Below, piece by piece: positions 35,448-47,559 of a stretch of DNA of 64,000 nt. A program made the translations under genes and the position numbers. Position 1 is the first letter of the stretch, and each line of letters begins with the position of its first letter. The notes below the pieces were generated by a model. It made no database searches, was not told the DNA's origin, and worked only from the letters and a program-made list of their open reading frames with translations. This DNA is from Lasiosphaeria ovina (taxonomy: Eukaryota > Ascomycota > Sordariomycetes > Sordariales > Lasiosphaeriaceae): contig JAULSN010000005.1 of assembly GCA_033439765.1 (NCBI GenBank), positions 1,875,001 through 1,939,000 of the forward strand, read 5' to 3'.

Positions 35448-37489
35448 CAGGCCCGCCGATCCCTTACCTTCCGATTTGTTTCGTTTCGTCTCGTGACAAT
35501 ATCAAGTGCGGCCGGCCGGCAGGCAAACTTGGTGAGGCAGTTACTGTTTAGGTCCAACGGCGCTTAGGGCGCGGGCAGCCTCCTGTAGCGATTCCAATTT
35601 GGATTCTCAAAGGGTGAATACGCCCATAAGAGTCTATGGTAGGTACGGAGAAGCACAAAACAAAACAAAAGGGTTTCAGTCAGCGGAAGCAAGCGGCCTT
35701 GGCCTCGCATGTCTCGCCGATGAGACAGCTAACTGCCTCTGGCCCTGCGTTAGTCTGTCTGGGAAAAAAGCCAAATGGACAAAGAGAGACAGGAACAGAT
35801 TCTCAGGACACGCAGAGAGAGACATACAAATCCAATTGTCGGAGGTAGCGCCCGGCATTGCGAAGTGCTACTACTCAAGTGGGTTTATTGGCATTTTCCT
35901 AGGTTCTTCTTCCAATTCTCCTCTACGAGAGGTTCCCAAATCCGGACATCTGATCGGCTTCCCCGCTCTTTCGCCCCCCAATCCCCCCTTGCAAATCGAG
36001 TTTAGTTTGGAGGCCGTCTGCATAGATATTGTATTATATGCTGATTGCCATGAATTTCTTTTTTTCTCCCTTTCCGAATCAGCTGTAGAATCATGTACAC
36101 TCCAATCTCTGAATGTTTGTTGGCGTGGTACATACTTGGGCAGAATAATTGCTACAGCATAGCAAATAAACTGGCTAGGGAAAGCCTTAGGTATTGTGGG
36201 GAAGAGATAGGCATCTAGGATTCCAAAATAGGGATTATAGTAGCTTTTGCCCCCATCGGCGGAAAACCTATAGGGCGAGCCGTAAGAAATTGAAGCCTTT
36301 CAAATATTGGAAAGTCCCCCGCCAACAAGCATTCAGGGATTGGATTGTACGTATACGCAGCGTCAATAGGCTCGCTTGTCCGCCTGTCCGCCGCGGCTCT
36401 CACTAATTGACGTGCTGATTTAAGGTGAAATTTCAACCTTGCGTTCTGGGACTAACGGGCCAGAGGAAAAGCCAAAATAAACCCGCAGGGACAAACAAGA
36501 GAAGAAAAAAAAGAAAACGGTCCTGAGCTTGGCCCGCCACGCTTCGCAAGTACGGCATCGGCCACTGCTACGTTGGCTTTTGCATTCCTGGTTAGCTCCC
36601 TAGCTTCCACTCTGGCAGGAGATCCAAGGTTAGTTAGAGTTGCCTAGGTAGATTGGCTAGTCCCGGGTGACAAGGGGGTGGGGGAGCTGTCTAGACTCTA
36701 GAGGAGGTCCCCAATTTAGGTGTTAGTGGAATTTGTAAGTATTGGCGAGCTTCGGAGCTTTGGCAGCTGGGCCAAATGGTCACATGTACAGTACAAAAAT
36801 GCATTTCTGCGAGAGAGAGAATAAGGCATCCTGCAAAAAAAGCAAGGAACGTATCATTAATATCCCGTCCCTCTCCTTTTCCTACTCTCACACTACGAAG
36901 AAGGAGAAATCACGGATTGATCGCAGCTGGATTGTGAAAAGAGCAAAAAAGCCAGGGACACGACACACTCTCCTCGATCTTGCAAGTGGCGTTTCTCCAA
37001 GTCTCTCTCTCGCTGGTTTTATTTTTTTACTTCCTGACTTCCCCACCGCTCAAAGCCGAATACCACATTGGGCACTTTTTAGTCTGAGTCAACATCTCAG
37101 CTCAGGTCTACCTAGTGTATGTCGGTTGCTGGCTGCGCGTGTGGTGTGTACCGTATGTACAGTACTGCGCCTCCTCTGGTGAGTGGGAGAGAGTGAGAGA
37201 GAGAGTTGGGTTTGTGTCCAAGACAAAAACCCTCAGCCCGGAAAAGCAGGAAGCGCAAAAGACAAATACGACGCCAAAGTTGCAACGTGCGCCGAGTCGG
37301 AGCCAAAAAGGGACGGACTGCCACCCCCGCCGAACAGGAAGGGCGGGAGAGAGCAAACATATGCGGGCAAGCAAGAGAAGGGAGGGAGATACAAATTGAG
37401 TTTCAGCAAAAAAAAAAGAGAAAATCAAGGCGTCACCAGTTCCCCCTCTCGCTCCCATCTCCGCAGACCCGGACTTTGCTTCCTCCATC

Positions 37490-37493
<4 letters not shown>

Positions 37494-37542
<49 letters not shown>

Positions 37543-37561
37543 ACACACACACACACACACA
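37494..37561. repeat. (CT)n followed by (CA)n in the leader of the next gene
   Basis: About twenty-two CT units followed by about ten CA units, 160-220 bp upstream of the ATG at 37719. Such pyrimidine tracts are common in fungal core promoters and leaders. Confidence 0.85.
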
Positions 37562-37718
37562 CGCACTCGCCCACTCTCCTCGGGATAGGGGGCTCAATTC
37601 ACAGCCACGACCAAAGCCAACACCGTCCTCGCACAGCCGGTTTCCCCTCCTCCCTACTCGAAAGGGAAATCCCGCCGGGGGAAACAATCATTCCTTTCCC
37701 AGCAAGAGCCACCGAGGA

Positions 37719-39209
37719 ATGCAATACATAATGGGCTCCGGCAGGGAACATGCCCCGGCCACTCAGCTGCTGCTGCCGCTGGGCGAAAAGCCGCGGACAG
37801 CAGCAGCCCCAGGACGAGGCGGAGGCCCGGCAACGACGTCGAAGCCGCAGGGGGGCCGGGCGGCGGCAGCGCAGGCCCACTTCGACGCCGACGAGCTGTT
37901 CCAGCGGCTGTACGTGGTGCTGGCCGAGCAGAAGGCACACGCCGAGCGGAAACGCCGGGCACGCGCCGAGGCAGCGGCATCGTCATCGCGGCGAGACGGG
38001 TCGGGAGGCACGACGAGACACGAGGCCGGACGGTCATCCGACGGAGCAACCGCCACGAAGAAGCAGCTAGCAGAAGCTCCGCTGCCAACCAACCTCATCT
38101 CCGATCTGAGGCAGTCTCAGGCCGCCAAGCGAAAATCACAGGTGGCTGATGTCGGCCAGTCCTCCGACGCCGCGGCTGCCGGCGAGACCCCCGAGTACCA
38201 CCACGTGCCTCGAGAGGCGGCCAAGCAGTTCGCCCGGACGACGACGGTGGACGTGATGCGGGAGAACAGCGGCGTGCACCAGCTGTCGGGGCGGGCACTC
38301 AAATTCCACATGGACGGGCAGCGGACGATACGGGCAGTCGCCCCGGAGACGGCGGCAACCGGCGGCGGCGGCGACCCCCTGATGCCGTCCGAGCTGAACC
38401 GGGCCCTAAAGCACAGCCAGACGCAGCGCGACAGGGTGCTGGACCGGAACCAGTTCCAGCGCACGCGCACGCTCGAGGAGGCGGCGCAGCTGGTGCAGGA
38501 GCAGCGGCGGGACAAGGCGCTGCGCAACCGGCACACGTTCGAGGGGGAGCTGTCTCGGATCGCGCCCGAGGGCAGCAGCGGCAGGAAGCACCACCACCGC
38601 CACCAACACTCGCAGTCGCAGCCGCAGCCGCAGGCCGGCGGTGCCAACAACAACGCGAGGAGGAACAGCATGGGCGGCACGGCCGTGATCGAGCTGCTGG
38701 CCGACGGCGGCGACGGGGCCGGCACGGGGAACCGGCGGTCAGTGCTGATGCTTGACGCCACCGTGGTGGACGCCGTGTCAGACGAGACGCCGCCCGACGA
38801 CGAGCCGCAGCTGGGGCAGTTTCCCGCGCACGAGCACCGCGTCGACTGGACGCAGAGCGACGAGGGGTCCAAGACGCGGCCGAAGCTGCTGCTGACGCCC
38901 CTGCTGCGCAAGGCCGACTCGCTGTGGGGGATGCGGGGACGCTTCGGAAGCGGCAGCGGCAAGGGGGGGCCGCAACCGCTGTCGCCGTCGGCGACAGCGA
39001 CAGCGCCAACGACCGTGAGCCAAGTAAAGACACGGAGAGGGAGCCCGGCAAAATCATCGCCTGCACAAGAGAAGAACAGTGCCATTTCCGCTGCTACTAC
39101 TGCCCTCGCCACGACAGCGATGACGACGACGACGACGACGACGACGAAGACGTCAACGACGCAACTGAGATCTCCGAAATCTGGCTTCTTTGCAAAGTTC
39201 AAACGTTAG
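37719..39209 (+). CDS. Intrinsically disordered protein of unknown function, 496 aa
   Basis: One exon. I do not recognise a named family. A predicted helix at ~45-75 (FDADELFQRLYVVLAEQKAH) is followed by a basic, Ala-rich segment. The middle (~130-290) alternates helical charged blocks (REAAKQFARTTTVDVMREN; TRTLEEAAQLVQEQRRDKAL) with low complexity, then a His/Gln-rich stretch. A block near ~385-410 (KTRPKLLLTPLLRKADSLWG) is Leu/basic, and the C terminus carries poly-Thr from a GAC-type repeat and ends SPKSGFFAKFKR. The reading frame is open far upstream (to about 37206), but the leader there is CT/CA repeat, so the ATG at 37719 (or at 37731) is preferred. Codon use is strongly GC-ending, which supports coding. 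Confidence 0.72.
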   Translation: MQYIMGSGREHAPATQLLLPLGEKPRTAAAPGRGGGPATTSKPQGGRAAAAQAHFDADELFQRLYVVLAEQKAHAERKRRARAEAAASSSRRDGSGGTTRHEAGRSSDGATATKKQLAEAPLPTNLISDLRQSQAAKRKSQVADVGQSSDAAAAGETPEYHHVPREAAKQFARTTTVDVMRENSGVHQLSGRALKFHMDGQRTIRAVAPETAATGGGGDPLMPSELNRALKHSQTQRDRVLDRNQFQRTRTLEEAAQLVQEQRRDKALRNRHTFEGELSRIAPEGSSGRKHHHRHQHSQSQPQPQAGGANNNARRNSMGGTAVIELLADGGDGAGTGNRRSVLMLDATVVDAVSDETPPDDEPQLGQFPAHEHRVDWTQSDEGSKTRPKLLLTPLLRKADSLWGMRGRFGSGSGKGGPQPLSPSATATAPTTVSQVKTRRGSPAKSSPAQEKNSAISAATTALATTAMTTTTTTTTKTSTTQLRSPKSGFFAKFKR

Positions 39210-39223
39210 CCGATAGACAGACC

Positions 39224-39259
<36 letters not shown>

Positions 39260-39874
39260 CACACATATCGACACTCGAATATCCATCCCCCACACAACTG
39301 TATATATAATAAACCAGTCCAAGATCGGGGGAAGAAGGGGGGGAGGGTGGGAAAGGCGTTTCGTACCTTGTTGGCATGCATACATAGACACACGTACAAC
39401 TACTACCATAATCTCAAATGATAATGCCTCACGCTTTACTTTGCCCCTAATAACTGTGTCATCTACCATGTGTATCCACCACACCAGAGAAAGCACCTTT
39501 TCCTTCCTTTATATAAAGCCCGCCTTTCTTGTCCCTAGGTGGGTAGGGAACAGGCCAGCGGGATATATAATGTGCAAGTACCTTCAGGGGAGCCCTCCTG
39601 CGTTCAAATAGGAGCCGTGTTTGCTCAATGGCGGTATTGAGGGGGGGGGGTGGGTTGGGATGTGAAGGTTTATGGTGAATCAGGGGCGCCGTATTTCATC
39701 GAGGAGTTGTGTGAGTGCAAGGCCGAACATAGGCCATGTTGTGCGAGAGTGCTGGCGGGGGGTGGCTTGCTCTGAGGTGAGAGGGTCGCAGCGCGGCTAC
39801 TCGTCTTCGCTATCGGTCTCGATATAAAGAAGCATACCGTGGCGGGTAGGTATGAGGATTTGAATGCGGTCGTC
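39210..39874. other. Intergenic region with CA repeat, convergent 3' ends
   Basis: A (CA)n repeat at 39225-39255 lies just after the stop of the preceding gene. The rest shows no gene. Confidence 0.5.
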
Positions 39875-40782
39875 CTATCGATCTTTCTCCGTCTCCTCTC
39901 TTAGCAAGCGCTCGACTGTCTTGGCCTCCTCGGCGGCGACGTCCTGGCGGACCAGCTCCGTGGCGTCGGTCTCGCGTGCCTCGTTCGCGAGCGCAAACAG
40001 TATGAGGTCGCAGAACTCGCGGACCCCATCGCCGAGCTCGCTCGGGTTGCATCTCGCCTTGCGCAGCGCCTCAACGCCCCGCCGGAGACCTATGTCGCGC
40101 GACCACATCGGCTGCTGGCGCATCTTAAACGGCAGCAGTCCGCCGCCGCCGCCGCCGCCATTAGCGGTGGGGCTCGGCGGCAGGGTCGTGCGCTGGAGCC
40201 GATCGAGCTCCTCATCGAGGCCGGGGTACTTGTGGAAAAGCCGCTGCATATCGGCTTGGTACTTGAGTACCCCTCTGAGGGGGTGTTTGTCTTCCTCGTC
40301 ACTGTTCTCGCAGCGGAGGCGGCCAGGCGACTCTGGCTCTGGTTTGATCTTTGGCTCGTCAGGCGGGTGGTTTTCTTTGTGGGTACGGTTGCAGGCGACC
40401 GAGCAGCTAAACAATTAGGTTCTCAAGTAAGACCTTTGCCTGTTCTGAACATGGACATTGTGAGGTGCAAGTGAAACCACGCGGGGGGTGCTTACTATGG
40501 CATGGTGCAGCGCGGGCATTTGTATTTGCCTGGCTCCTTCTCGCACACGCCGCACAGCCGGGCGGCAGCTGCTTTCGGCTCGCTGGGTGGCGGAGTAGCC
40601 ATAGTGCTAAGCGGCTCTGGGGATGCGGAATCTGGGATAGTTACGCTGGACGCATAGGAGACGTTGTCAGGGGCGAGTGAGGATTGCGAAGACAGGATCT
40701 CAGCAAATAGCTGCGGCACGTCGCCGATGTGCGCCTGTGCAAGCACGGTGCCCATATCGCCCTCCTGTGTCAAGCTCATCAT
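39875..40782 (-). CDS. HIT1: HIT zinc-finger protein, Hit1/ZNHIT3-like (box C/D snoRNP assembly)
   Basis: Two exons, 40782-40496 and 40406-39875, give 272 aa. The zf-HIT motif has its eight ligands: C77, C80, C89, C92, C97, C101, H105 and H109, with the typical KYKCPRC core; the intron splits it at the Tyr before C97. The C-terminal half contains LKYQADMQRLFHKYPGLDEELDRL and an acidic helical tail. Hit1 stabilises Rsa1 and helps assemble box C/D snoRNPs in the nucleus. The finger of yeast Hit1 lies near the N terminus, so the ATG at 40602 (MATPPPSEP, 212 aa) may be the real start; the upstream 60 residues look protein-like but have no known counterpart. It is divergent from NFU1. Confidence 0.82.
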
Positions 40783-41418
40783 GATGATAATGTTGTACCT
40801 CGAATACCAAGAAAGCAGCAGTGACTTTTCGTCTTGCGATGTCCGGGGACGAGGTGAAGTTGAGAGACGGAGCCGGCGCCAATCAAATGCGACGACAGAC
40901 TGCCGGTCCCCCGTTGGTCGGGGGGGGCTGCTGTAGGTTACGAAAAATGAGGAACTATTCGTATAGATTTTATGCCGATGATTTGATTGATTAGTGTGCT
41001 ACTGACCGAGTTCTTGTCCAGTAAAAAGTGCGGAGTTGGCGATCGAGGTGTTGTGCAGTTTCCCTTTCTGTTTTTTTTAGTCTCCCACGCGGTTTGGGAT
41101 GATAAAAAACTTATTGGAGGCGCGTCGCGGAGCTATGACGCAAACTTTTGGGGGGGGGGGGGGGGGGGGGCTGTTTAGCGCGAAGGAACATCTGCAAGTG
41201 CTGAACGAGGTCGTTTTGTCAGCCGCAGCCGCAAATGCGGCAATCCTCGGACCGGGAAGCTTGATTGCTTTTTTTTCTCTTTCCTTTTTCACTTTAACTT
41301 CGCCCCTTCCACAGGAGCCAAAAAGCTTAACCCGACAACCCCGACGAGGACGGCGCAGCGCAGTATCCTTTTTTGAATTATTAAACTCAGACCGTTAAAG
41401 CCGCAAATCATAACGGAA
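40783..41418. promoter_or_regulatory. Divergent HIT1/NFU1 promoter region with poly-G tract
   Basis: A 636-bp region between two divergent starts. It contains an uninterrupted run of 21 G at 41150-41170, able to form a G-quadruplex on the plus strand or a nucleosome-free site, about 250 bp before the NFU1 ATG. Confidence 0.55.
41150..41170. repeat. 21-nt poly-G tract
   Basis: Twenty-one consecutive G; such tracts are also prone to length errors in sequencing. Confidence 0.85.
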
Positions 41419-42560
41419 ATGCCTTCAAATAGGCTGTTGCGAGGCCTCGCGCCTCTCGTCCCCAAAGCCTCTCGACCCATCCGTCCCGCCGCAACATGCC
41501 TCCGACTCCGGCAAGCGGCCGCTACACGGCAAGCCCACACCTCCAGCGCACGCCCGGCGCCCTTCACAACCGGCTCCGGCGCCCGACCACAACTTTCACG
41601 ACCGGTGATTGAAACATGGGGCGCACTAAGCCCCGCGGCGGGTACGGGCCGGCGCACAATCTTCATCCAGACGGAGAACACGCCCAACGCGGACGCGCTC
41701 AAATTCCTACCGAACCACCGGGTGCTGCCCGAGGGCCTGGCGACGCCCTTCATCGAGTACATGAGCCCGCGGTCGACGATTGCGCCGCCGTACCCGTCGC
41801 CGCTGGCGGCGCAGCTGATGAACATCGACGGCGTGACGTCGGTGTTCTACGGCGCCGACTTCATCACGGTGACCAAGGCGGCCGACGCCAACTGGGCGCA
41901 CATCCGGCCCGAGGTGTTTGCGGTCATCACCGAGGCCATCACGTCGGGCCAGACCATCGTCAATGTGACGGAGCGCAGGGAGGGCGATGAGGCCGAGGCC
42001 GAGGCCCACGGCCAGAACTCGTCCGTCGAGGACAGTCTCAGCTATAATGAGAACGACAGCGAGGTCGTGGGCATGATCAAGGAGCTCCTGGAGACGCGCA
42101 TCCGCCCGGCCATCCAGGACGACGGCGGCGACATCGAATTCCGCGGCTTCGAGAACGGGCAGGTGCTGCTCAAGCTGCGCGGCGCTTGCCGGACCTGCGA
42201 CTCGAGCACCGTCACACTAAAGAACGGCATCGAGGGCATGCTGATGCACTACGTAAGTCTTGCCCCCTCATTTCCCCCTTATTTTGTACTCGTTGGCTCC
42301 CCTTTTTTGTGTCACAGCGTCCCCTCCTCAGCCCCTTTTCTCAGGCAAATACGTCCAACATCCTCTTTATTGGTGACCGCAAGCTAAATAGCCCGCTTCC
42401 GCAGATCGAGGAGGTCCAAGGTGTCCAGCAGGTTCTGGACCAGGAAGAAGAAATTTCCCTGCAGGAGTTCGCAAAGTTTGAGGAGAAGCTCAAGGCCAAG
42501 AAAGGAGAAGCTCCTCCTTCTACTGTAGGAAAGGGGTCTCTCGACACTGTTCCCGGGTAA
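41419..42560 (+). CDS. NFU1: Mitochondrial Fe-S cluster carrier NFU1
   Basis: Two exons, 41419-42252 and 42405-42560, give 329 aa. The first ~75 residues are Arg/Ala/Pro-rich without acidic residues, a mitochondrial presequence. The Nfu N-terminal domain follows (RRTIFIQTENTPNADALKFLP, then ITVTK and the WAHIRPEVFAVI helix), and after an acidic linker the NifU C-terminal domain (IRPAIQDDGGDIEF, LKLRGACRTCDSSTVTLK). The cluster-ligand pair is C257 and C260 in a CxxC, where many homologues have CTSC or CSSC. NFU1 delivers 4Fe-4S clusters to lipoate synthase and respiratory complexes. The 152-nt intron falls after the conserved MLMHY; exon 2 encodes a helical tail. Reading past the donor gives an early stop, supporting splicing. 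Confidence 0.92.
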
Positions 42561-44235
42561 ATTGATAGGGGGCGTGCTTAGACATAGATTCGATGTCTAC
42601 GCATCTTTGGTGAGCCAAGTTTTGGACTCCCCCCTCTCACCATTCATTGCCGCCACTGCTTGGCTGTACTCTTTGTTTGGTGCTCAGACCTCGCCAGGCC
42701 AAAAATGGCAGTATCAGATAGATTGACTGGTGCGGGCAATTGGCAGTCTTTTCTCCGCAGCATGTTTCTCGCCTTGGAGAGGTGCGTGACAGGAGCTGCA
42801 CATCTTGGCCGATGGATTCTGTATACAGAACCATTAGGGACGAGGGTATAAAGTTCTTTTGTTCTCCATCTGCGCTCCCAGCTGTTCAAATAGCTGAGTC
42901 CCCGAGTTGAATTGGACAGACACAAGAGCCCAATTGAATTCGCAACAGTTTGCAGTATCACTACCTGCTAGTCATATCGCGGCCAGCTACACGTAGTTGA
43001 TTTTATTTTCGCCGTCCGCCGTGGAAATGATTACTGTTGCAGGAACGTGCGTCGTTGGTTTTCTCACCATACCCCTCGCCGCCAAGCTTTCGTTCCCGTG
43101 CGCGCCTGACGGCCAAAGAAACATTTTCGGCACGGCAATTCTCATTCATGCTAGGTTTCTGGTACGGCAGTATGGGAAGATCGTCGTTAGAAAAAAAGAA
43201 GAGAAAAGAGGGAGAGGGGGCATAATTGGTACGATATTAACACACGAAACACATAAAATTTAGCTAGCCGTCTAGACACAAGCAAGCGTTGTGCTTCCCC
43301 TTTTGAGATGGGTTGAGATCGCAAGAGGTGCCAAAACATCAAATTGGAATTGGGCATGGTGCCTTGGCAAGGTGCAACGTCAAATAACCTGCGTCTGTGT
43401 TGCATCCTTGAACCCTGAAGTCATACATTAAAGTTCGGAGAAGAAACCCCCCAAGGGCTTTGTCGGAGCTTGTCGAACATGGTTTGTCTCGCCAGCCGAT
43501 GGACACGGGTGGGTCCAGCTGCCCCGAAGTCGAACGAGAATCCGGGGTAAAGCCCCTGGGCGAATCGCTTGTGCTGCGCCGCGACCTCGAAGGTAACAGC
43601 CAACCAGTGATAGCCCGCGGGGTACGGGCGATAAGACGGAACCCCTATGGCATCCATGGCGCGGAGCAGCATGGCGCTTCCCCTCATTTTTGAGCTCCAG
43701 GGCGGGGGGAGTGGCATGGGCCAGCTCGCACATTAAAATCTGGGGTTTCCTGATCTTTCCTGTGTGTGGACGGCGGGACTCTTTCGACTCCAGTTTAGGC
43801 TGATAGTAGGCCTAGGCCGTCCGTCCTGCGGGTTCCCTTAGTGTTCAACTCCCCTCAACAGGGCATATTATTTTATGCACGACACTGCGTGGCTGGTTTT
43901 GCTGCAATTGGTGCACACACATACAAACTCCGTACCGACAATGGATCTGCGTCTCCGCCTCTCGCTCTGGCCCAAAGAGTGACAGATGAATGACGATGAG
44001 TGCTCCAGTGGGGAAGGGAGGGATGACTAGGTGCGGGCGGAGCACTCGCATCGAGATTGCAAGGCTTCATCCATCCATCCATCCATGACCCATCCAACTC
44101 GAGCTACACTAGGCGAGGAGGTGGTCAGAGCTCTCTGTGGAGATGTGCGATATCATCGCGACGCAGGCTTGACTAACAGCTGTTAGTGGTGAGTTGAGCA
44201 CGGTGGGAGGGTAGCCGAACACACATGCGACAGCG

Positions 44236-44258
44236 CAGCAGCAGCAGCAGCAGCAGCA
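44236..44258. repeat. (CAG)n trinucleotide repeat
   Basis: Seven to eight CAG units in apparently non-coding DNA. Confidence 0.85.
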
Positions 44259-47200
44259 AGCCATCATGACGGCCGCCATCAATGTTGGGGCGCGTGATGT
44301 GTTGCAGCCGTTGGCCTCCACGAGCCTTTTCCCTTTACCCCTCTCATCCGTCATTCTGTATGCGAGCGTCTCCTTATGGGACGGCCCAGAGAGAGTCGAG
44401 AGCATCGTCGTGGGTTTTGCCCACCAATTCCCCCTTGCGAGCAAAGCCAGCCACTCAGACAGCCGGCAACATCATTGGCCACAGGGGTTTCTAGGCTACA
44501 ACGTCCATCAGCGTGCGGTTGCACGACATGACACGGCATTCCTGATCTCTTCTTGAATTTTGACCGGCCTGGCTTTTTTTGCGGAGGGTCGAGACTCGTC
44601 GAGCATCTGGTACTGGCACTAGCTAGAAGGGGCCAGAGCAGGGGACAATGCTTTGGGGGTCCTTCCAGCCAGGCATTCGGTCTTGTGAGCAAGAGGAGGA
44701 ACGGGCATGGTCGCTCGAAGCTTGAGCTGGGGCACGGGGGCCGCATTTCCAATGCCTTTTTGGGCCGCCTGCATCTCCAGCAAATGTGTCCCCAAACGCG
44801 TATTTGTGTCATAAATTGTCTGCGGAGGCGTCCATTCTGCATGCTAAAGGCGGGATCAGCCACATCCAGGTCGTGGCAGGTTGGTTGTGGGTTCATCCAA
44901 GCCGGTGGTTGATGATTTTCAGGAGTCCCAATGGTGTAGAAACCGGCCTCCTTTCTTTCTAGTTATAATCAGGTGTTTGCATCGCGAATTTGTTGAGGCA
45001 AGATCACCGAGAGACGGTTGGAGCGTCCGTCTTTGAAACAAAGCACAGGATCGTCGGCGTTGCTGATAGTTGGATTTCGTTTCGCTCGAATTCGCGTCCC
45101 GGCCGGTGGTAGCATATCCCAGCCGGCCCAACTCCAGGTGAAAGAGCCTGGAGTCTCGTCGAGAAGGATATTGGTTCTCCGCAGGGACGGAACTGTTATG
45201 ATGGCGTTGCGGTCTCCAGAGCCTCGAAATGGCAAGTTTATGGCCCTCTGCACCATAATCCATAGATTGGTCTAGCATTGCGGATGCAAGCTTGTAGTAC
45301 TTGGACGCACATACCCTAACACTTTCGGCGCTGCATTACCGACCGACCGATATGCGGAAAACTGCTAAGCTGCTGTGAGGGGAATCCGTCATGCACCGAA
45401 GAGCTCCATCCTAGGATGTGGAGAAAGAAATTGCATATCGACAATAGGACGCCTTCCATTCTGGATTACTAAGTCAGGTATCTGTACTAGTAGTTAGGTC
45501 AGAACAATTCAACAACAAGACACCTACAATGTTGCAGAAAGTGATTGTGAGGAAAGCAGAATCGCTCACATTAACAACAGAAACGCCCGTCTGGCCTCGA
45601 TGCGGATCACAGCGACACGGGTGGTGACATTGAACCCATCCCTGGGAGATGGAATGTCGACGGGATGGGATGGGGAGCCTAAACCTCATTGCAGTGGAGG
45701 CAGGCACGTCAACCAGGAACCGTGGCTTCCAGGTTGCAGCTTCCGCGTTCAGTGCCTCCCTCCATGCAAAGCAAACGGGAGCACTGAGGTGTGGGCTGGG
45801 AACCCGAGGCCCCACCGAGTGCTCGGAAGCCCTAAGCCGCTCCCCGCTGCCAAGCATCGTCAACCTCTGCCGCCTCGAATGTTCAAAGTAGGGAGGTGTC
45901 TAAAGGTAGAAGGCATTCGAGTCTCTCTAGTATCGGTGGATGGGATGCGAGTGTATGAGGAGAGGGTCTGGGATGGTAGGTAGTGGCTTGGAAAAGGGGC
46001 AGGTGGGATGGGAATGGGAATGGGTTGTTTGAGGCACATTCAATCAGAGATCCATCCATACGGGAAATACAACATAGTCAAGATGTGCATACACTCCATG
46101 CAATCCAAGAGAGTCCCGCGCTAGGATGTGCTGACGGGATTCTGGCATCGTCGTCAAATTTGCTTGACCGGGCTGGCAAGCCCGGTGACTGGGCAAGGCA
46201 GCGCAGCAGTTCACACCCCAGAAATGGCTACTTTGCGTCTGCTTGGCCTGAACAATCAATGGAAGCAAGCACACACACAACCACCACGAACGCCATCCTG
46301 ATGACCACCTACCTCACCTCTCATCTAGCCGCAGACGTTGACCCTCTCCCGTCTTCCATGGTTGCAAGTTCCCGCCCATCGTCCTTTTTGCCAATTCGCC
46401 CCACCCTTAGACATGGGCTCCCAGTGTTCTTTCTCGTCTAAGGAAGCTCAGCAATCGAGTCTCGAAACATAAGGTGAGTACTGTGGAGGCCGTCTTTGTT
46501 CCCCGTCCATTGCCGCGCATTGGAGTTGCCCGCTGTCTCCACCGTCACCCATCGACCACTAACAAAAGACGGCAGCCCGCACGCGACCTCTACAGAATTC
46601 CATCCCAGGTCCGGCGGGGAGGCAGCACCTCACCTAGCACTTCGTAGTGGCAGGAGCAGCAGCAGCAGGAGGCGGGCAACCCAGCACTGAACCTTCCAGC
46701 GAGCGGGGAGCAAAACTGATTTAACTTTGCCACGGGGTCAACGTATTGAGTGACTTGGCCTGGCTTCGGCTAGCCTGGCGGCCGGGATCCAGCCGCTAAC
46801 GAGTAACGTGCTACCAGCTTTCCCCGCTCACACCTCGACCCTATGCTGCTTACCTCTACCCTACCTACCTGCCCTGGACCTGACCTACCTACCTGCAACC
46901 TCGCCGCGCATCAATCCCTAAACTTCGAACGCATCTTTTCGCTTCCTTCCCGTCCGTCTCTTCCTCTCCCACCCTTTACCTTCTTCCTATCCCACGGCTC
47001 GACGGCGGCGAATGCCCGGTTTTCGCCCCTACTCCTGCCAGAAAGAAGCCTTCAGTCTGCCCGGTCGCCGACACAGCGTCGCCCGTCGCTTCTGCCCGAG
47101 CCTCCACTGTTGTGCGGTTCGCGACGGCAATGGGAGGTCGCGTTTAGAGCTGTCGCATCCAATATTCAACCGCCCAGCTGAGCCCCAGCGCGCTCAGTCG

Positions 47201-47559
47201 CCGATCCGCCCACCACCTCTAAGCCAACCTGCGTGCGAATAATTGGTCTTCACCCTTCCATTCCTAATTTCGTCTGTCTGGCTACTTCGCCCCAGCTAGG
47301 ATCGGTCTTTTACTGCGTCTTCCCCTCGGCTCATTTGTCTGCAAGGCTTGCTGGAGAAGGGTGTGCGGTTTGGCGCGCCCTGGGCCAAGTGTTTCCCCGT
47401 TGACGGCGGCCCGAAACGACGGCTCGGCTCAACCTCGAGGCTCGTTGTGTGATTGGGAGAGAACGTTTCTTATCACGTTACGATCGGATCGGCCTGCCTT
47501 GAAAGAACTATAGTTTTGCGCGATACCCCGTCTATAGACCTAATATCACCTTGACTCCT

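Larger units (their letters stand above)
31789..37718. other. Gene-poor 5.9-kb region
   Basis: No frame longer than ~230 codons, none with a recognised domain and none extendable by splicing. It holds a (CAGG)n repeat (32290-32312), a 22-nt A tract (35426-35447), a direct pair of ACGGAGTATT words near 34000-34025, and CT/CA repeats (37494-37561) upstream of the next gene. Some could belong to non-coding transcripts. Confidence 0.5.
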
